This document shows positions 1 through 16,878 of a DNA stretch of 64,000 nucleotides, piece by piece (position 1 is the first letter of the stretch; each line of letters opens with the position of its first letter). The translations under genes were made by a program, and so were the position numbers. Origin of the DNA: Dirofilaria immitis (lineage: Eukaryota > Nematoda > Chromadorea > Rhabditida > Onchocercidae). The notes below the pieces were generated by a model. The model saw only the letters and a list, made by a program, of their open reading frames with translations, ran no database searches and had not been told where the DNA came from. The stretch is from the NCBI GenBank assembly GCA_024305405.1, contig JAKNDB010000067.1, positions 700,001 through 764,000 of the forward strand, written 5' to 3'.

Positions 1-799
1 AATTTGCACTGCGACAAACACTAGAATTCCATTGACGCAGTAATCTAATAACCACATTTATATAAAATTCGAATGAATTATTAATATTCAAAATTTCTGC
101 AGCAGATCTGAAATAGATAATCTTTTACAAATACTGTGTTTAACAAGAAATAAATTAACTAAAATAATATGTGTAGAAATTACAACTAATTTTATGAATC
201 TTTCTTTTAAGAGCTATTTGCATGTAATAGAATATGTCAGTGATAAATATCAACAACTATTATTGGGAAAATTGGCATATTTCATTACTGTTTTAATGAT
301 TTTTATCGACAATATTCGACCTGCTGTTTCAATGTAGATATCTTGACTTCATCATTACACATAGACGACCGCATAAATCAAAAGCCAATGCCTTACACAT
401 CCAAAAATCTCACATATAGATGCTTCAATTCCATACATTCTATAACATCACAAAGTTCCCATTATTAGCCTATCTTTTTTGAAAATTCAATTAAGTTATG
501 TCTCTTAATGAAAATGACTCTACATTATGTTTCATAAAATAACGCAGAACCTTAAAGATAAACGGTCTCTGTCCAACACCAGTCGCACCAGCTCGATCAG
601 GTGGTAATTTCATAATATAATTATATAATGTAGAGTCATAATACAATTATATAATGTAAAATCTATCAAGAATCTGATAATTCGACTTATGCTTTCCACG
701 AAATGTGACAAATTTGTACTATCCTTTTCCTTCATATAAATTTTACGCTGCAAATTTGTAAAACAATGTCTTCGAAAAACACAAGAAGAGATTAAAAAG
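1..799. other. AT-rich intergenic DNA, no gene seen
   Basis: No reading frame with recognisable protein features on either strand. The only structure noticed is a short direct repeat of about 14 bases (AATTATATAATGTA) near 618-631 and 646-659. The right end is the 3' flank of the minus-strand RPS15A gene. Confidence 0.6.
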
Positions 800-805
800 T
801 TTATT
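800..805 (-). terminator. polyadenylation signal of the RPS15A gene
   Basis: Read on the minus strand this is AATAAA, 56 bases beyond the stop codon at 861-863, in an AT-rich stretch. Position and sequence fit a standard poly(A) signal for the short 3' UTR of a ribosomal protein gene. Confidence 0.6.
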
Positions 806-860
806 TCATTTCGTCTTCAATATCATTCCAAACAAATAACACAAATGATTCTCCACACAA

Positions 861-2759
<1,899 letters not shown>

Positions 2760-3763
2760 ATGTTCTATCACATTCCGTTAGATCATGAAATATGCCTTCA
2801 CCCTAAATATTTTGGACCTGATTTGCTGGAGACAGTGAAACGAAAATTGTTCAATGAGGTCGAAGGCACTTGCACCGGAAAGTATGGTTTTGTTGTTGCA
2901 GTGACTACAATCGATAATATTGGTGCAGGACTTATCCAACCAGGTATTCATTTGTTGTTATTAATTCAACAGTTTGTATTTGGAAGTACTGTTCACTATC
3001 TTAATTTCCCCGTATTACTCAAATTACCCAAATTTGAGATTGTGATGTCGTAGTGAATGAGATTCACTTGTATTTACTACACAATTTTTGTGAATTCTCT
3101 CAATTATGATTTTATGTTTGTTTGTTCTTTCAAGGTCGTGGTTTTGTACTGTATCCCGTAAAATACAAGGCAATAGTATTCAGACCATTTAAAGGGCAAG
3201 TTGTTGATGCGGTGGTAAATCAAGTAAATAAAGTAAGAAAATTTTTGAAGAAATGAAAATTAAAATTCATTGCAACTAATTCTATCAATACATTAATATA
3301 GCAACGCGCTATTTTGTTTTATATCATAATGACAAAGAATCAGATGTCGAGTTTTTGATTGTTAGTTTACATTATAATCAAAATAAAATTACTCTGCAAA
3401 AATAATGGAATAACCGTTTAATATTCAACTTTTTCATTATATCATATATGTGGATTCTCAGTCCTTTGTCATAATTTTCCTTTTAAATTAAATTAAATTT
3501 TAATCAAACTTTATTTCCAGGTTGGACTATTTTGCGATATTGGGCCACTTTCATGTTTTGTAAGTCGTCATTGCATCCCACCAGATATGGAATTTGAGCC
3601 AAATTCAAATCCTCCTTGTTATAAAACAGCGGATGAAAGTGTTGTCATCAAACAGGATGACGAAATCCGGGTGAAATTGATTGGTACGCGAGTGGATGCT
3701 TCTGACATTTTTGCTATTGGTACTCTGATGGATGACTATCTTGGTCTTTCCGCTAATGAATAA
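2760..3763 (+). CDS. rpb-7: DNA-directed RNA polymerase II subunit RPB7, 3 exons
   Basis: RPB7 pairs with RPB4 to form the stalk of RNA polymerase II, where it contacts nascent RNA and helps initiation. Exons are 2760-2943, 3135-3232 and 3521-3763, with GT-AG introns and matching phases, giving 174 residues (human protein 172). The N-terminal tip domain includes [20 protein letters not shown] and [19 protein letters not shown]; the linker [21 protein letters not shown] leads into the S1-like OB domain with [18 protein letters not shown] and the C-terminal [13 protein letters not shown]. All are near-identical to animal RPB7. No frame break is seen. The gene is divergent from rps-22 and lies 650 bases upstream of sec11 on the same strand, an arrangement I recall as conserved in C. 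elegans. Confidence 0.97.
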
Positions 3764-4412
3764 TGCATTTTTCCTACTGCATGGAATTATTTTAAATAAG
3801 ATGCATACTTAATATTGTATATTAATTTTTCTTTATTTATTGTCCGATTTTCGTCACATCGTTTCAAAATGAATCAAATTTAATGATTACACTTAAAATA
3901 TAGTGAGGATAAAATAATATATATCGTCTATAAATTGTTTTTAAAAGTGCTATAATATCGTGAATGACATAATAATTTGCAATGGTTCAGCCGGAATTCA
4001 GTTATAATGTGAAATAGTCTTTCTCCTGCTTAACTATTTTAAAAGATAACTATGAGATTCCTCCATTCTTTGTGTTATAAATTTTGTTAGTTCTAGTCTG
4101 ATGTGCTATCCTCTTTCTTAAGTGCTATTTACGTAGAATTCGCTTCATTCGTTTTGATATCAAAAAGTGGAATTTGATTTTTCTCATTAAGATGTACATT
4201 TCCCGTTGTTGAGTTGTTTCTATAATTTGCTTTTCTATGTTTATTTACAACAAGAAAGATGATATGTTTCAAAGTTCCGTTTTCCGAATAGGCTAATTTG
4301 CCGCACAAATATATTTGTAAAATTATGTAATTCTATCCAATTCTTTCACTCTGTTGCTATTATATTTATTATATGCTAGAGATTCTATTTTTCAGGAGAT
4401 CCAACATCTAAA
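3764..4412 (+). promoter_or_regulatory. rpb-7 / sec11 spacer with trans-splice acceptor
   Basis: 649 bases between two same-strand genes. It ends with a strong TTTTTCAG (about 4388-4395), 17 bases before the SEC11 ATG and with no intervening exon, which looks like a spliced-leader acceptor. This would fit either an independently trans-spliced gene or the second gene of an operon with rpb-7. Confidence 0.5.
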
Positions 4413-5876
4413 ATGGGTGTCTGGAATTTGCAAATATTCGATGAGGTAAGACGAATGAATGTCAGACAGCTACTATATCAGGGTCTGAATTTTGCAATGA
4501 TTGTTTCTTCAGCCTTGATGATTTGGAAGGGTTTGATGGTTATTACGGGCTCCGAAAGTCCTATTGTAGTTGTGTTATCGGGTTCAATGGAGCCTGCATT
4601 CTACAGGTATTTTGAATTTCTTAGCGTCTAGTAATGATATTGTTTTCATCTGTGTCTCGATTATCTTTGAGGATTTCCATTTTTTCTTGCACTGTTGTAT
4701 GAACTATCACTGTGAGACGGTTTCAGAAAAAGGAACGCAGAAATAAGACTTTTAGCCGTTTTTAAGCAGATGCGAGTGGAATTTTACAAAAAAATAGTTT
4801 TACTGTTTAAGCCGTTCATAAAATACCCGCAGTCTTAATTGTATGGATGCAATTATAAGCGGAATGCTTATTACAAATTTGTAGAGGTGATTTGCTACTA
4901 TTAACAAATGATGATTCGGACCCAATCAGAGTTGGCGACATTACTGTATTTAAAGTCGAGGGACGGGACATTCCAATTGTACATCGAGTTATTAAAGTTC
5001 ATGAAAAAAGCAACGAAGAAACAAAATTCTTGACGAAAGGAGATAACAATCAGGTAATTAATTATTTGAAATGACTAATTAAAGCACTGCATTTTAAGGA
5101 TGAATTCGAGCTGCCGTAATATTCAAGGTCTTTCAATTTTTTAGCGAGAATTCTATGACTGTTTATGAGCCTCCAATATAGTGGAATTACTTAGGGTTTT
5201 AGATTTATCAGAGTAAACTATTACTCTCAAAACATATAGTCCAACAAACTTGTCAAAAAATTGTTTAATTGCTTTTTCAAGGCATTACTCAGTCCCTCCT
5301 TTTTCCTTCCTTTTTACCTTCTCAGCAATATTGATTTAAATGAAAAACGAACTCCCTGAATTTTGAAATCCTGAATGGACAGGACTTTACTTTCACGGTT
5401 AATTTAATCATCGATCAAAAAAATTCAAGAATGTTCAATTGAGTTATACATAGTTTTTAGAATAATCAATTTTATCTGGATGCAGTCTCTATAAATTAAA
5501 TCCAACGCCTGGAAATTCTTCTACATCAAATCAGGGCAATGACTTTTTCCACCAGATGTCTCCTATTATGCTGCTAGCCTTATTTATATATATATTTATT
5601 ATGCTAACTGTACACACATGTCAGTTAATCTTTCATATTATATATGTGTATATACATACACTTGAAGTTTTTTAATGATGTCTTTCCCAGGTCGACGATC
5701 GAGGTCTGTACGCATCGGGACAATTCTGGCTAACACGAAAGGATGTTGTTGGTCGAGCAAAGGGATTCGTACCTTATGTCGGGATGGTCACAATACTCAT
5801 GAACGATTATCCCAAACTGAAATATGCGGTTTTGATTGCTTTAGGTGCTTTCGTTATTCTGCATAGGGAGGGATAG
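4413..5876 (+). CDS. signal peptidase complex catalytic subunit SEC11, 3 exons
   Basis: Membrane-bound serine endopeptidase of the ER signal peptidase complex, which removes signal peptides from secretory proteins. Exons 4413-4606, 4885-5053 and 5691-5876 join in phase to 182 residues, the normal SEC11A/C length. An N-terminal transmembrane segment (residues about 20-45) precedes [20 protein letters not shown]; the SGSMEP box holds the catalytic serine. The IVHRVIKVH box holds the catalytic histidine, and [20 protein letters not shown] carries the conserved aspartates. A C-terminal hydrophobic segment ([13 protein letters not shown]) ends in HREG. Everything needed for activity is visible and no frame break occurs. 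C. elegans has a single orthologue beside rpb-7 as far as I recall. Confidence 0.95.
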
Positions 5877-6496
5877 TCATTCATCCAAGTTCTAGAACAT
5901 TCCATAGTTTGAAGACGCGACGTCAGCATCAATATCGAAAAAAAAAGTTTACTGACACTGTCGCTTGTATTAAAATCCATCCCGAATGACAGCGACATCA
6001 TTAAGAATTTGATGGACTAGTTGAAATTTTGATTTTCTGGCGTTTACCTGTTTAATGGAGATTGCTACTTTCTAGAAGTCTTATAGTTCAGTAGCATGCT
6101 CGCTCTGACTCCGCAATATTAGTTTTGTTGTAACCCATAATAACTCATTTATTTATGATCAATAATACCAACAGTTACAGCGAAGCGGAAGAAGGGAATA
6201 GATACAATTAGATTTTCACTTCATTGCATATTTCAACTTTCTTGAAATTTATCAATGTCAAAAATATGTCAAAAAATAAGTGTAAAAGTGTACGATAGCC
6301 TCCATTATAATCTTCTTTTTGAATTTTACAACCATTCAACTATTTGACTTTGTTAACAGCTTCCTTAAGTTTTATTTTACTATTTTCATTTACCGGATAT
6401 TAATAGCTTGTATTAATTCTTGCTCCGATATTTTTTTGTTTCCTACTTTTTCCATGTTATTCCGGAGAGCGTACTTTGGGGGAACGGAGTATCTGA

Positions 6497-6519
6497 TATA
6501 TATATATATATATATATAT
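6497..6519. repeat. (TA)n microsatellite
   Basis: An uninterrupted alternating T-A tract of about 23 bases. The open frames crossing it on both strands read as Tyr-Ile repeats and are artefacts of the repeat. Confidence 0.85.
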
Positions 6520-6962
6520 GTGTTAACTAACACGGGCCTGGAAGTATCGTTTAAATTGTTTTTAATTGTTGATGCATTGAATGATTGATTTTCTACCTTT
6601 GTCGACAAACTTATTCGCATAATCACTTGCATATATACTCGTCCAATTGTAATTTTGGTATTCATTTTCCCCAGTTTTAAATTCAAAGCCTAAACAATTA
6701 AAATGGAATAACATGGGTTTTTGCCTTTTGGTGATCAAAATTACTGCAAGTCTTACCAATATTGGATGGGAAGACGGAGCTATAATCATCAAAGAGTTCC
6801 GTGAACTATTCGATTTCTCAAAATTGAAGGGATTATCTGGTCGAGCATAACGTAACAAGTGAGGGAAAACATTTAACGGAATTCAGTGGAAATCGAAATT
6901 GCCTTCATGCTGAAGTAAAACAAAGTAATTGGTGAAAACAATGACTAAAATAACGAGTAATA

Positions 6963-7306
6963 ATGAATGGTCTTGACCAAATGAGAAATGAAACAACAAT
7001 TACAGAGCCAGTGCACGTTGAAATAACTTCTCATGACCAATACTTAGAAAATGTTACAACAATCAAAGCGAAAATTACAGAAGGGAAATTTCCCGATATC
7101 AACAACGCAATTGATGACAAAAAATGACGGATGGAATGCGTTTGCGCTGCAAACCCGCGCTGGGCAAAATCTTTGTCTCACATCTCACATGTATACGAAA
7201 TATTTTGATTGGGAATTCTGCCGCTTCAATTTGCAGTTTTAAGACAAAAGACAATTTTCACAGATTATGGGAAAAGTATGAGGCGCATAAGCAACTCAGA
7301 CACTAA
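6963..7306 (+). other. orphan open reading frame pair, possible unrecognised gene
   Basis: An ATG at 6963 opens 54 codons (MNGLDQMRNETTITEPVHVE... to ...INNAIDDKK) ending in TGA at 7125-7127. A second frame starts at 7124 and runs 60 codons to 7306. The two meet in a run of six A (7119-7124). One extra A, the same change needed in 13 real exons of this window, would fuse them into a 114-residue frame. The composition is mixed and not low-complexity, but I recognise no domain, and no neighbouring exon could be linked. It may be chance; treat as a lead only. Confidence 0.2.
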
Positions 7307-8170
7307 GATCCCAATGAACTACGCTTTCTAAACATGACATCCTAATTCTCAAGCGGAGAAAACTACATTCTCAGGTAGCCATGAATATAACGCATGATGT
7401 ATTTTCAATGTCGCTTATAATCTTTTTGTTCCTTTCCCGAGAGTCATTTGTTGGACATCTAGGTGACCATCTGATGACAGTTTTAACACTTCATATAGTT
7501 TCGACTCACGAAAAGAAGAGGGACCGGATTAAATATTCCTTTTCCACGCTTTATTGTATTTGCAAAACTGCTCCGTTTCCTTCTTAATCTATGGCATCGA
7601 GCTTTCTGTCAGATTCGAACAGCTTAATTTAAGAAGTTGGGACTGAAGCAATTCAAGAAAATTAATTTGGAAAAATAGTTTCTGAGGTTTGAACTTCATA
7701 ATTTTGATCCCCGAGGTATGTCTGTTTTTTTTTAACTTTTGATATAACAAAATAAAAATATGCACTGAAAAAACCTCTGTTTGCATTTTGTGCCTTCTCG
7801 TTTCATCCAAATTTTGCACAATAATCAACTTGAATTTAATGGAGATCAGCCCAGCAGAAATGTGAAGGCAAGACGATTTAAATGAGGAATTGACTGGGAG
7901 CTGCTAATTATGTATTTTTGTTAAAGTAGATAGTAGCATTAACTGATCACTCTGAGATTCTCTTATTTAAAATTTTGTCTGAATGCAGCAGTCGCCACAA
8001 ATTTTAAAGATGGAAGTCCCCTTTCAAACACCAGTTTACAGATCTAAAACAATGTGAACAGCAGAGACAGATAATACAATAGATACAAAATGATATAGTA
8101 AAGATATTTCATCAATAAAAATATGACAATTTACCACGGCAACAAAAACAATTAAGAAATAATAAAGAGA

Positions 8171-11842
<3,672 letters not shown>

Positions 11843-11860
11843 GGTTTGGTGTGAAGTACC

Positions 11861-14800
11861 CTAAAAGTGGCATATTCATAAGATGCAAATAAAGAGGTTG
11901 AATTGCTTGGTAGCTACTTGATTTTCTATAAAAACTTTGAAGATTATAATAAGACAAATCAATTCCATATACTGCACACAATAGGAGTTCGATAAAACGA
12001 CATACAAAAGAAAAATAATAATAATCACTATATCGTGAAGCAGCATATACTAAAAGGAAGATTTTATCAATCTTAATTTTCTCATAAAAATGTATATCAA
12101 AACAACAAATTTTGCAAAACAAAATAAATAGAATTTATAAACTATTTGCAGTAACACATATCTTAGTTCACGGAAAACTCTTTCATGAAATCCATTAGCT
12201 TCTAAGATCTAAAAGTGCTTTTAAAATGCCCCCGTCGCTTTCATGATTTTTTGGCGTAATACTATCTTTATTCAATCTCTAAAAATCATAACCCAATTTC
12301 TATCAATCAGTATATCGGCTATGTGAGATGAGAGAAATCTGAACTTCACCAAATCTTTTTATTTATTCCCAAAATTTATGAAGCTTCATTCAAATTCAAA
12401 AGAAGCAAACTGCAGCAACTAAATTAAACTAAATACATATAGCATCCATTCTTAATACATATATTTAGGAATTATCAATACACGAACACCCAAAATGCTA
12501 GATTTTTTTGCTACTTTTCAAAATGTGCGAACTCCACTCCCTATTCATGAAAACAGAGAATAAGCCTTGTTTACAAACAGAAACAAACTATCATAGAATC
12601 GACTGGCCAGTAAGTTCTTTTTTTGATGAAGAACAAATGGAAAGAACGGAAAAGTGCGCTTCCTAACAATAAGTAATATTACAAGAGGAATATTTGATAG
12701 CTAATTTAAAAATCTGAAAAACGGATTCTTATATATTGAGAGTAATTTGCCGTAAAAACTAATAAATTGCTCTTAAGATTGCTTTATCCATCATTAAAAT
12801 AATACAGTGGCCATCGTTTCGTTTTTTATTCTTATTTTTTTAGTTTTTAGTTGACCTTACAGAGCAATAATTCATTTATTGGCATGCAATTCTGTAACAC
12901 TTGGCAAACCCGCGGATGACCTGCACAGAACTGCTGATAGTACGCTATAAAAACAGCCAATAAAATATTCATATGTGCCTGAATAACTATGGAAGTAATT
13001 CTTAAACTATTTCCGGGCTTTTATATGAGTTCCGTCCAATGACAGCTTTTAACATAAAGTCCAAAATACCAAATTCGTTAAAAAAGAACTTCCTAAGTGA
13101 ACTGAAACAATGTTATCTCTTATAAAACTAATGAGGAAAATAGCAGTTGAAGAACAAAGTCAAGAAGAGAATGATCGATAAAGAGCAATTAATATTGAAT
13201 GAAAGAAGAAATGAAAAGTTAATGACCTGCCACAAACAATCATTATATTAAATTTATTACAGCCCAAAATGATTTCATACAACTGAATTTCAAAAGGTAG
13301 CCAAAAGAAATAATGCAGGTATAAACCTGAAAGTGCATTACACTCACATCGTAACATTACGTTCTACTTATTTTGTGTTCATCCCAAAACCAATTCCACT
13401 GAACTATTAGATATCAAGCATACAATAATTTCGAGAAGACCCAATTTGTCACAACTATATTTATTTATTTCTTCAAACTAGAAGTATTTTTCGTTCAAAT
13501 AATGTTTCGGAAATTGAAGGCTAGAAATAAATATTTCCTAACACAATTCCCTCCACCAACTTTGTTTTTTCATCAAATGAAACTAATGCCACAATGAGAA
13601 CAATAGTCCAAGTTCAATTTCCCGAACAATGAAATCTCAGGATTATCAGAAAACGTTACTTTAATTTAATTTTTGGATTTTCGGCGCCTTCACACCTTCT
13701 TAAATGCATGGGTTCGAAATGAAAACAGAAACACTAATATATATGGACCGAAATTGTCAGTGAAATAAAAGAACTATGCTTATACATGCACTCTATATAA
13801 TGGCACCATCGCAAAACAATTTCTGCACTTCATAATTCCGTTATCGAGAATTTATGTATGATCACTGAAATACATTCTTTTTAAATGTTTGTCATTATGA
13901 TGATTTTCGCTTGATGCAAGAAAGGGTGACAATCAAGTCTGACAGAGAACTAATAGTTATAGGCGAACGACTAATTCCTTACCCCAGCGATTCTTCTCCC
14001 TCGAAGAAAATGTTGGACGATTTCAAGACTATTGCATCCATACCGATTAATTAATTAACTTGCTATGTTGCATTCTATTTGAATAGTGGCCTGGGCTTAA
14101 GCGAACAATAAAGGCAAAATCAAGTTTCTCTCCATCCATCAAATACCTCTGCCAAAGTTTAAAAAAAAAAAAACAAATCGGAATCTGATATCTTCACTCA
14201 ATCGATTCTTTCGAAAAGGATTCACCACAGAAGTTAATACCACAAGGAATCATTTATTTTGATCACTTATCAAAGTTATTTGAACGCTCAATATTCAACA
14301 ACTTCTTGCACGCACAGTGCAATTATAAAAAGCTTGGATGACAGGAAAATTCCATGTTATTAATTAACTATTGTATTCCTTTCTCAATTATATCGTATTT
14401 TTCCGATGAAAGGAAAGATAGTAATAACCAAATAAATAGATCCGATCTGTCATCACAAATAAACTAAACAAATTGACCGAGTGGCACATGCCTGCTCGAT
14501 TAACTATCTAACAGTATCTAACAAATTTTACTTTCCACCATACGTTTCTTTAAAACTCTAACTGATCATGAGGATTTCTCTGGCCATATTAATCTGGCTC
14601 ATGATTAATTTGTTGTTAACATTAATCAAAAATGATGAAAATGATTTCTGTACGATTTATTATAAACAACATGAAATGTTTACTTTTCATTCTATTTACA
14701 TGTTTTTAAGGACAGGATAATTGGCAATTACACCTGTATTAATATTTGCTTGTTCCAATGGAAGACATATAGATGATAAAGTTAGAAATTATAAAACCGG

Positions 14801-15120
14801 AATGACCACAACAATGTTTAAGTACACTTGCCGTTTATGTTTGCCTATAATCATCGTACGTTAGAAAAAGAAAGTGTGATGAATGACAAACTGCAGCACA
14901 TCATACCTATAAGTTAAGAAAAAACAAGTGCAAACAAATGGGAGCATGCATGTTTGCATGCATGCTTCACAATAATTGCAGAAAAGGAACTCGGATGAAA
15001 AGGGTAACATTATTTTATGAGTGTGCATGCATCACTCTGTCTATATGTCTATCGGTTCATCGAAGAGAGAGTAGATCTGACGCGGATATATATGTTATAC
15101 ATATTTCTACCTATGCCTGT
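11861..15120. other. noncoding DNA 5' of unc-37
   Basis: AT-rich sequence on the promoter side of unc-37, without recognisable exons on either strand. It could be promoter/enhancer DNA, or a long first intron if the candidate exon at 16818-16878 belongs to unc-37. Confidence 0.5.
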
Positions 15121-15149
15121 CTATTTGTTTGTCGATTTGTCTGCTTGTC

Positions 15150-15645
15150 TATATATACATACATACATACATACATTTATATATATATATATGCATGTAT
15201 GCGTGCGTACGTCCGTTGTGGTTACACGAGGACGTACATGAAAGCATAAAAAGTGAAAGGGATGGTACGTAGAGGAAGACAGGAATGGATGGCAAGGATG
15301 AACGGATCGCCGGATGGCATGAATGTGCTCTATGGCGTACCGCTCAATTTCATTACCCTCTCTCTCTCTCTCTCTCTCTCTTATACTCATTGCGGACAAC
15401 TGGGGACTTGCTCATATATACTCTGTACATCACATCAAATCAATATGAAATTTGCGAGTTATTGGATGTAAATTGTCCAACACTCACATACAAATGTCTT
15501 TTATCCACCTGAATGAGACTGACTTCGTAACATACACATACATATGTATACACATACATACATACATATATATATATGCATATGCATATGTATGTATATG
15601 CATGTACATGCACATACATACGCATATGTATGTATATGCATGCTA
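15150..15645. repeat. cluster of simple repeats: (CATA)n/(TA)n, (TC)n, (CATA)n palindromic tract
   Basis: Three microsatellites lie within 500 bases: ATACATACATAC and TATATATA at about 15157-15192, (CT)n at about 15359-15382, and a long CATA/TATG/CATG mixture at about 15530-15645. The last contains self-complementary TATGCATA and CATGTACATG units, so either strand can fold. Open frames across these tracts encode Tyr/Ile/Cys-rich peptides and are artefacts. Confidence 0.85.
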
Positions 15646-16817
15646 CTTTAATCATCTAGTAGCAGTAGCATCCTTCTCCAACAAATATAAGTTTCCAGGA
15701 ATCAATGGACTCAAATGGATGAACATATCGATAATGAGAGATGAGAAATGAGTGTAATACTTCCCCTTCCCCCTCTCACCCTACACAAATGACTAGTAAA
15801 TTCCCTTTCAAATCTTCACCTTTTGCCCCTCCTTCCTTCAACACCTGGGAACCGAAGGTGACGATTCCCACGGTGTTCTATCGCTGCGATTTCTGCCTAA
15901 ATTATCACCTGTACAAGTCATGCTATTTCAAACTGTTCGGATCACTTGATCTCTTTACAAATAAATAGTTTTTCTCGCAGGGTAAATCAGCAGCAAGTAA
16001 TAGTTTCTTGATCTTTGTACTTCAGCATTATATCAACAAAGACCAATTAAAACATCACTGAAAAATAAAAACCATTTAATGGCTTTCAATGACATAACCC
16101 TTCACTATAAGTATTACTTATCCAGGTCATTTGTTCTGTGAGGGTTGTTCGTTCGATAAAACAAATATCATCTAATTTCCCATACTTAGTAACATTATCC
16201 AAATGAATGCACAATCAAGCAAAAATGACATGTCCCTTACTAAATAAGATTTGACGAAATGCACTGGCCGGAAATCATTGAGTAAATCGACAATTGCTCT
16301 ATGCAAGCATTTGATAGTAAGGAAGTGAATTATTGTTGTTTGAATAATATGTTTTAATGAGAAAAAGGGCTTCTAATAATCACAATTCAAAATAAAGGTA
16401 ATAATAATGCGTTTAATCGTCTCATGCTACTTCTCATCACAAACCAAAAAAACTTTCTGATTTACCAAACCAAAAACTACAAACGATGTTTTGCACTAAT
16501 TGAAGTATCAAAAAGTCAAAAGTCTTTAGATAATCAAGAAATAGAGATAAAAGTCTAGGCAAGGAACAAAGTGGAAATCAGAAATTTAAGCGGAACAAAA
16601 GATATGATTATTGATGGTTCAAGAATTAATCTGCAATTTAATAATTTTAAATCTATTAACCGCGCAATTACAGAAAGCATGTAGTTATGAAGAAACGATA
16701 CGAATTAATCTGATAACTTCAAAATTCTAAAAAAGTAACTTGTTTAAAATATACCCGAAAAAAAAAAAACCTTTTATTTGTAATACGATAGAAAAACAAA
16801 ATTCATTCTGACCTTCA

Positions 16818-16878
16818 AAGTTTCTTTGCGTACATCGTTTCGTTTACGAACTTTAGCAATCCAACTTGATGCAGCCAT
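16818..16878 (-). other. candidate upstream 5' coding exon of unc-37
   Basis: On the minus strand, ATG at 16878-16876 opens 21 codons reading MAASSWIAKVRKRNDVRKE and ends TTGAAG|GTCAGA, a usable splice donor in phase 0. The Q-domain exon of unc-37 can also be entered in phase 0 at 11860 (GGTACTTCACAC...), so the two could join across a 4.9 kb intron and give an isoform with an extra basic N-terminus. The Groucho family has variable N-termini, so homology cannot decide. Chance is quite possible. Confidence 0.3.

Larger units (their letters stand above)
5877..8170. other. intergenic spacer, no confirmed gene
   Basis: About 2.3 kb between the SEC11 stop and the UNC-37 stop; part must be their 3' UTRs. 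It holds a (TA)n microsatellite near 6497-6519 and several open stretches. The only ones with non-repetitive, protein-like composition are on the plus strand at 6713-6850 (45 codons) and 6963-7306; they match no family I know and are discussed as a finding. Confidence 0.5.

Noticed and set aside
7600..7630. GTTCGAATC on the minus strand, resembling a tRNA B box
   Set aside because: The flanking bases do not form a T-arm stem and no acceptor or anticodon arm can be drawn upstream.
13705..13718. GGGTTCGAAAT, another B-box-like string
   Set aside because: Lacks the conserved C after the loop and no tRNA fold fits around it.
15741..15968. Plus-strand open frame with a CDFCLNYHLYKSC cysteine motif
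   Set aside because: Starts in low-complexity Pro/Ser sequence, has one motif only, no splice partners and no family match; probably chance.
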